Assembly: GCF_000420425.1 (NCBI RefSeq)
Contig: NZ_ATUX01000007.1
Location: forward strand, 248,001-312,000
Length of the DNA: 64,000 bases
Reading direction: 5' to 3'
DNA from: Schaalia vaccimaxillae DSM 15804
GTDB taxonomy: Bacteria > Actinomycetota > Actinomycetes > Actinomycetales > Actinomycetaceae
Shown: positions 61,501 through 64,000 of the stretch, one piece after another
How the letters are laid out: each line of letters opens with the position of its first letter
Numbering within the stretch: position 1 is the stretch's first letter
Translations under genes and position numbers: made by a program
Notes under the pieces: model-generated
The model's input: only the letters and a program-made list of their open reading frames with translations
The model's database searches: none
Told to the model about the DNA's origin: nothing

Positions 61501-64000
61501 CTGGATAGTCGTTGTGAATCGCCGAACCCAAGGCCGCGTAAATCGCGGGCCACGCAACACCCAGTAGAGCATCGGGTACCCAGGCAGCCAGATCGTAAGA
61601 AGCGGGAAGAGCCCCTCCAGTAGCTTCGGCGTGGTCGTGTCCCAGCGTCTGCGCCAAGGTGAAGGAGTAGTGGGCTTCACCGAATTCACTGAGCTGCGAA
61701 TCCACCATCTGCGGCATAGCGCTCACGGCATCTCCGGCAACCGAGGTTGAACCCACACCTGCTGTAGCCGCGAGCATCGCGTACATCTGCTCGGGTAGGC
61801 GCTCTTCGTCAATAACGGGGACACCCCCATCGTGGGTTGGCAGAGTCAACGGGAAGACAAGTTTGCGTACGGCGTGCTTGTCTTCGCCGTGGGGGTCTTG
61901 ATCCCACGCAGTATCTAGGAGGATGACCAACGAAAGACCGGCCTCGTCCACGTCGATGACGACACGTTCTGAGGGCAGGACTGCCGCCGGATTTGTCATG
62001 AGGTGGCCAGTCCACGAAATGAAGGGCACAGTGCGCAGCCACTCTTCGAGACTGGAAGCGGGCTTGCCATTACCCAACCTGGTTAAAACAGCGGATGCTT
62101 CGACTCCCGCTTGGGTGAGCCTTTCGACAGCAGCGTTCTCGAAGCGTCCCAGCAGCTCAGCGACAGGTTCATCGACACGATCAATACCACCGACTGACAC
62201 GGGGCCGGGAATAATACGCACGGAATCAGCGCTGTAGCGTTCATCCTGGGCCTGCCACAAACCATCCTGACCCCACCAGCGGATCAAATCGTCATCCAAG
62301 ACCGGCACGAAGGGCATGGGCTTGGGATACTCGCGGCACAAAGTTGGGAACCACGCGGCATCGATGGGCGTGACATACGTCGAGGCGGCGTTCGGGTAAG
62401 CCTCAAGGATCCGCTTGACCGCTGCGGGCCCGTCTTGGCAATCCTGGGCAGTGGGGAAGAGAGTCTCAACTTCACCATGATCAACGGCAGAAAGACGGGC
62501 TTCGATTCGTTGGAGCAGGTGATGGAAACGCAGCTGCCAGGTCGGATCCACCCACGGGAAAGACAGATCGGCGAAACGGGTCACCCACTGGGCGTAGGTC
62601 ATATCTTCTAAATCGCCAAAGTAAGGCTTTGCGGTGCGGTCCAGGATCTCAATGATCTCGGCTTTGCGTTGACGTACTTGAGCCCCATCTGAACCAATTT
62701 CGGCAATCAAGCGGGCAGCAGCTGCAGCAGCGTTGTCAACCTCGTGCATATCGGCGCGAAGATGCGAGAGGCCGGAAGTCACACCACCCTCGGATTTGCC
62801 TACTCCAACCCAACCCTTCGCAGCCGAGGAAGCTGAGACTCCCGGGGTCTGGACCAGCAGTTCTTTGACAGCCTTCGTGGTGCGCGCCTCTTTGGTTGTC
62901 ATTGCCGCAGTGCCCACCAGAACACCGTCAACGGGCATCGCAGGGCGCCCATGTTCAAGAGACCACTGACCCGTGAGGAAGTCAGCGGCGCGTTCGGGAG
63001 TACCGATTCCACCGCCGACTGTTAGAACAATGTTGTCATGGGTGCGCAGATCGGCGTAGGTGGCCAACAGCAAATCGGAAAGGTCTTCCCAGGAATGGTG
63101 GCCACCGGAGTGCCCATCTTCAACCTGGACAATGATCTTGGTGGGGTGTGCCTCCTGCGCGATCTTGATGACCTGGTGAATCTGGTCGACTGTGCCGGGC
63201 TTGAAAGCAACGTAGGGGAACCCGTCAGCACGTAATTGCTTGATGAGTTCAAGGGCTTCCTCTTTATCGGGGATACCTGCCGAAATGACGACACCGTCAA
63301 TGGGAGCGCCGTTGACTCGAGAACGCGATACAATCCGGGCCTGACCGAATTGCAGGTTCCACAGGTAACGGTCCAAGAACATGGAGTTGAACTGGGCAGC
63401 GTGGCCCGGTTTTAACTGCTCGCGAAGACCGGCGAGGTTTTCGTTATACACCTCCTCGGTGACTTGGCCGCCGCCAGCTAGTTCCGCCCAATAACCCGCG
63501 TTGGCCGCAGCAGCGACAATCTCTGGGTCAACGGTGGTTGGGGTCATACCGGCCAGAAGGACCGGAGAACGACCCGTCAAACGCGAAAAACGTGTGTCAA
63601 CGACGGTACGGCCGTCAGCTAGCGTGATCAAACGAGGAGCCAGGCTGGTCCAATCCGCAACCGGGGCAGGTTCCCATCCAGGTGTAGAGGCTTGGTCGCG
63701 ATCAGCATCCGTTCCCGCAGGCACTACCCCCACGCCCGTACCCTCCACGAGAGCGCGAGTCATACGGACGGTAGTCTGCCCCGGACCTAGATCTACGATC
63801 CAACGAGCCCCAGCCTGCACAGCTTCACGGACCTGAGCCGGCCAATCCACAGGATCGACCAATACAGCTCTGGCTAGCTGCTCAGCCACATCACTATCGA
63901 GCTCACACTCTTGCGCCCACGCCATCACCTGGTCCACAGCACCTTGAAGGAGGGACGAATGGAAAGGAATATGGACCGGCAGGAATTCTAAGACTGGGCT
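55517..64000 (-). CDS. fas: Type I fatty acid synthase, multidomain (5' end outside window)
   Basis: 2,827 codons are visible; the reading frame stays open to the right edge, so the start is missing. Bacterial FAS-I makes long acyl-CoAs in the cytoplasm. Domain order on the minus strand: end of the acetyltransferase ('PVHIPFHSSLLQ', at 63950), FMN enoyl reductase ('VLLAGMTPTTVDPEIV', near 63550), dehydratase hot dog ('VSGDYNPIHTSW', near 61130), malonyl/palmitoyl transferase (catalytic Ser of 'AGHSLGEY', 60506-60508), acyl carrier ('NGVSSRRNQLL', near 59350), ketoreductase ('LVTGMTPSSIAGG', near 58400), ketosynthase (Cys of 'VGACATA', 56618-56620; His in 'VSKHDTSTNAND' and 'TGHAKGGA'). No phosphopantetheinyl transferase domain; acpS supplies it. 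Confidence 0.97.
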   Translation of the reverse strand, partial: SPVLEFLPVHIPFHSSLLQGAVDQVMAWAQECELDSDVAEQLARAVLVDPVDWPAQVREAVQAGARWIVDLGPGQTTVRMTRALVEGTGVGVVPAGTDADRDQASTPGWEPAPVADWTSLAPRLITLADGRTVVDTRFSRLTGRSPVLLAGMTPTTVDPEIVAAAANAGYWAELAGGGQVTEEVYNENLAGLREQLKPGHAAQFNSMFLDRYLWNLQFGQARIVSRSRVNGAPIDGVVISAGIPDKEEALELIKQLRADGFPYVAFKPGTVDQIHQVIKIAQEAHPTKIIVQVEDGHSGGHHSWEDLSDLLLATYADLRTHDNIVLTVGGGIGTPERAADFLTGQWSLEHGRPAMPVDGVLVGTAAMTTKEARTTKAVKELLVQTPGVSASSAAKGWVGVGKSEGGVTSGLSHLRADMHEVDNAAAAAARLIAEIGSDGAQVRQRKAEIIEILDRTAKPYFGDLEDMTYAQWVTRFADLSFPWVDPTWQLRFHHLLQRIEARLSAVDHGEVETLFPTAQDCQDGPAAVKRILEAYPNAASTYVTPIDAAWFPTLCREYPKPMPFVPVLDDDLIRWWGQDGLWQAQDERYSADSVRIIPGPVSVGGIDRVDEPVAELLGRFENAAVERLTQAGVEASAVLTRLGNGKPASSLEEWLRTVPFISWTGHLMTNPAAVLPSERVVIDVDEAGLSLVILLDTAWDQDPHGEDKHAVRKLVFPLTLPTHDGGVPVIDEERLPEQMYAMLAATAGVGSTSVAGDAVSAMPQMVDSQLSEFGEAHYSFTLAQTLGHDHAEATGGALPASYDLAAWVPDALLGVAWPAIYAALGSAIHNDYPVIEGLLNAVHLDHSIEFNRSPEELLSEGVTTIDVRSHAASIEESSSGRIVTVVLQMSANGHPIGSTQERFAIRGRATGNRPPAPAAPYAGIDVEVRETPRSVLRQVTVQAPDDMTPFAIVSGDYNPIHTSWTAAKVAGMEAPLVHGMWLSATAQHAVSAALDGHPGLHLRSWTYYMYGTVDLNDQVEITVERTGRLAGGGLALEVTCRINKQVVSRAAATTTAGRTAYVYPGQGIQSAGMGLDERAQSPAVDAVWRRADAHTREAMGFSILAIVRDNPTSIRAKGVTYRHPDGVLNLTQFTQVALATLAIGQTERLREEGALVEGSAFAGHSLGEYTALAAYGRVFPLETVLDLVFQRGSTMHSLVARDEHGRSNYRMGALRPNQFGVDDEHVVEYVDSIAQQTGEFLQIVNFNLAGSQYSIAGTVAGLEALAADAQERAANYGGKRPFMYVPGIDVPFHSTVLRGGVDEFRKKLQDRITDGVDPSALVGNYIPNLVARPFELTRDFAQAILDVVPSQAIEALVACDEAWDSAAADPEQLARTLLIELLCWQFASPVRWIETQRVLFSDEPGALAVDEVVEVGLGAAPTLANLASRTLAQPAFAGRNVDVFNVQRDAARVMRTDVNIVTQDDEDEAPADSPVEAQTAPLASAAPVAQTPVSTSVAATSTAGPSGADVADLPFTASSAIRVLLALSAKIRLDEVGDSDTTESLTNGVSSRRNQLLMDLSAELGLSSIDGAGEADIKTLSVTVDKAARGYKAFGPVLGEAIKDRTRKLFGAAGVKASRVADRVTGTWQLTDGWANHVTAEILLGTREGASTREGELAVLNSEAPSNAAGVDALIDQAVQSVAARHGISVALPSAGGSAGAGVVDSAALDAFAAQVTGPDGILANTARQVLNQLGLDTPVPTDDEDEDGAAAIEAISAELGSGWVDLVEPRFDARRAVLLDDRWASAREDVARLATQGELDGSPVFLGAGDTVGDHADWWADRTEAVGKSDLSMALRAIAQEARVSGQSLTDRLPYRKDVALVTGMTPSSIAGGVVARLLRGGATVIATSSNISASRLAFAKRLYRQNAAPGAKLWLLPANLASYRDIDAVTDWIGSEQTKTVGADVQVTKEAMVPTLFFPFAAPRVSGTMAEAGPASENQYRLLVWSVERTIANLSRIGADTHADHRVHVVLPGSPNRGMFGGDGAYGEAKASFDAITTRWSAEPIWSSRISIAHPLIGWVRGTGLMGGNDPLVDAVEKAGVRTWSTQEMADALLELASEENRSEAARGPIHADLTGGLDESIDLRALRDQAIATPVAHEEPVESVTVSALPSPTVTAVPHLDPADWGQTTASLEDTVVIVGHGEVGPWGSARTRAQAELGIHSDGTVDLTPAGVLELAWMTGLLTWSDTPVGGWYDAEDQLVDESDIFERYRDEVVARCGIRFFEDDGPLHNGWTPESAMVFLDQDITFTVDDEDEARSYLDADPQFTQIARTPFGEWQVTRKAGAQVRVPKRATLDRRIGGLFPTGFDPARWGIPTSLIDSIDPIAVWNLVSAVDAFVSAGFSPTELLQIVHPSTVASTQGTGFGGMRSMHKLFVDRFLGEDYPQDILQETLPNVVAAHTMQSYVGGYGSMINPVGACATAAVSIEEGVDKLFCGKADFVVAGAIDDIQVESIVGFGSMNATANSNDMLAQGISHRFVSRANDRRRAGFVEAQGGGTVLLTRASIAVEMGLPVLAVVAHAQTFADGAHTSIPAPGIGALGVARAGQKSALARNLAALGVTIDDVAVVSKHDTSTNANDPNESDLHTRIGRALGRSEGNPLMVISQKTLTGHAKGGACVFQVGGIIDVFRTGIIPANAALDCVDDKMAQYPHLVWLRSPLDTSALGPIRAAFATSLGFGHVSGILALVNPGAFEAIVQRELGEDRLKQWRVASDSRLRAGTRTVEAGMLGHAPLFEPVEGRRLPATDVTQGAAGDPHEVEAALLLDPRARLGEDGIYHLPEDSNK

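Overview
The window looks like a chromosomal segment of an actinobacterium of moderately high GC, most likely from the Actinomycetaceae (Schaalia/Actinomyces/Trueperella type; genus is a guess). Clues are an atpC-DUF2550-nucS order, the mismatch endonuclease NucS, GlgE-pathway glycogen synthesis with a maltokinase, a giant type I fatty acid synthase followed by acpS, a Nei2-type glycosylase and a Zur-controlled set of cysteine-free ribosomal protein paralogs. I saw no prophage, insertion sequence or CRISPR array. Almost every base is coding.

Layout. 1-7.9 kb (+): 3' end of atpC and a terminator, DUF2550 protein, nucS, an AlkZ-like glycosylase, nagA, a small zinc-ligand protein, then a membrane protein with Gln-Ser-Gly repeats, a lipoprotein and a thioredoxin-fold/TPR protein, closed by a bidirectional terminator. 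7.9-17.7 kb (-): glgB, maltokinase, glgE, a VIT-family transporter, trpS, glgX. 17.8-22.1 kb (+): etfBA, cysteine desulfurase, mnmA, tRNA-Leu. 22.1-28.4 kb (-): a two-component system with a lantibiotic-immunity-like ABC transporter whose two permeases are fused, then an NhaC antiporter. 28.4-34.1 kb: thiol peroxidase, MntR-like regulator, HIT protein, leuS, nei. 34.1-38.4 kb (-): GNAT, cysE, cysK, YigZ, and a CobW-like protein without a recognisable P-loop. 38.4-40.0 kb (+): rpmB-rpmG-rpsN-rpmE2-rpmJ-rpmF behind a Zur box that sits inside the promoter spacer. 40.2-44.3 kb: small monooxygenase, then NhaC, PatB and a PAS-type regulator, and tRNA-Arg. 44.4-51.1 kb (-): a YkoEDC-like ECF importer cotranscribed with two exporter-fold ABC half-transporters. 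51.4-64 kb: orphan winged-helix protein, a decayed DUF1295 gene, ilvA, orn, an SSB paralog with DnaA boxes upstream, acpS, and the type I FAS gene, which runs off the right edge.

How genes work together. Mak makes maltose-1-phosphate, GlgE polymerises it, GlgB branches and GlgX debranches (no treS is seen here). The cysteine desulfurase supplies sulfur for MnmA tRNA thiolation. CysE and CysK make cysteine. AcpS, translationally coupled to FAS, loads the phosphopantetheine arm of the FAS carrier domain. The Zur-controlled genes let the cell run ribosomes without zinc.

The most interesting signals are an 18-bp perfect hairpin inside the start of acpS, the ECF plus exporter-fold ABC five-gene cluster, the LanE-LanG-like fused permease module, the P-loop-less CobW protein in a Zur regulon, and paired DnaA boxes upstream of an SSB that lacks the usual acidic tip.
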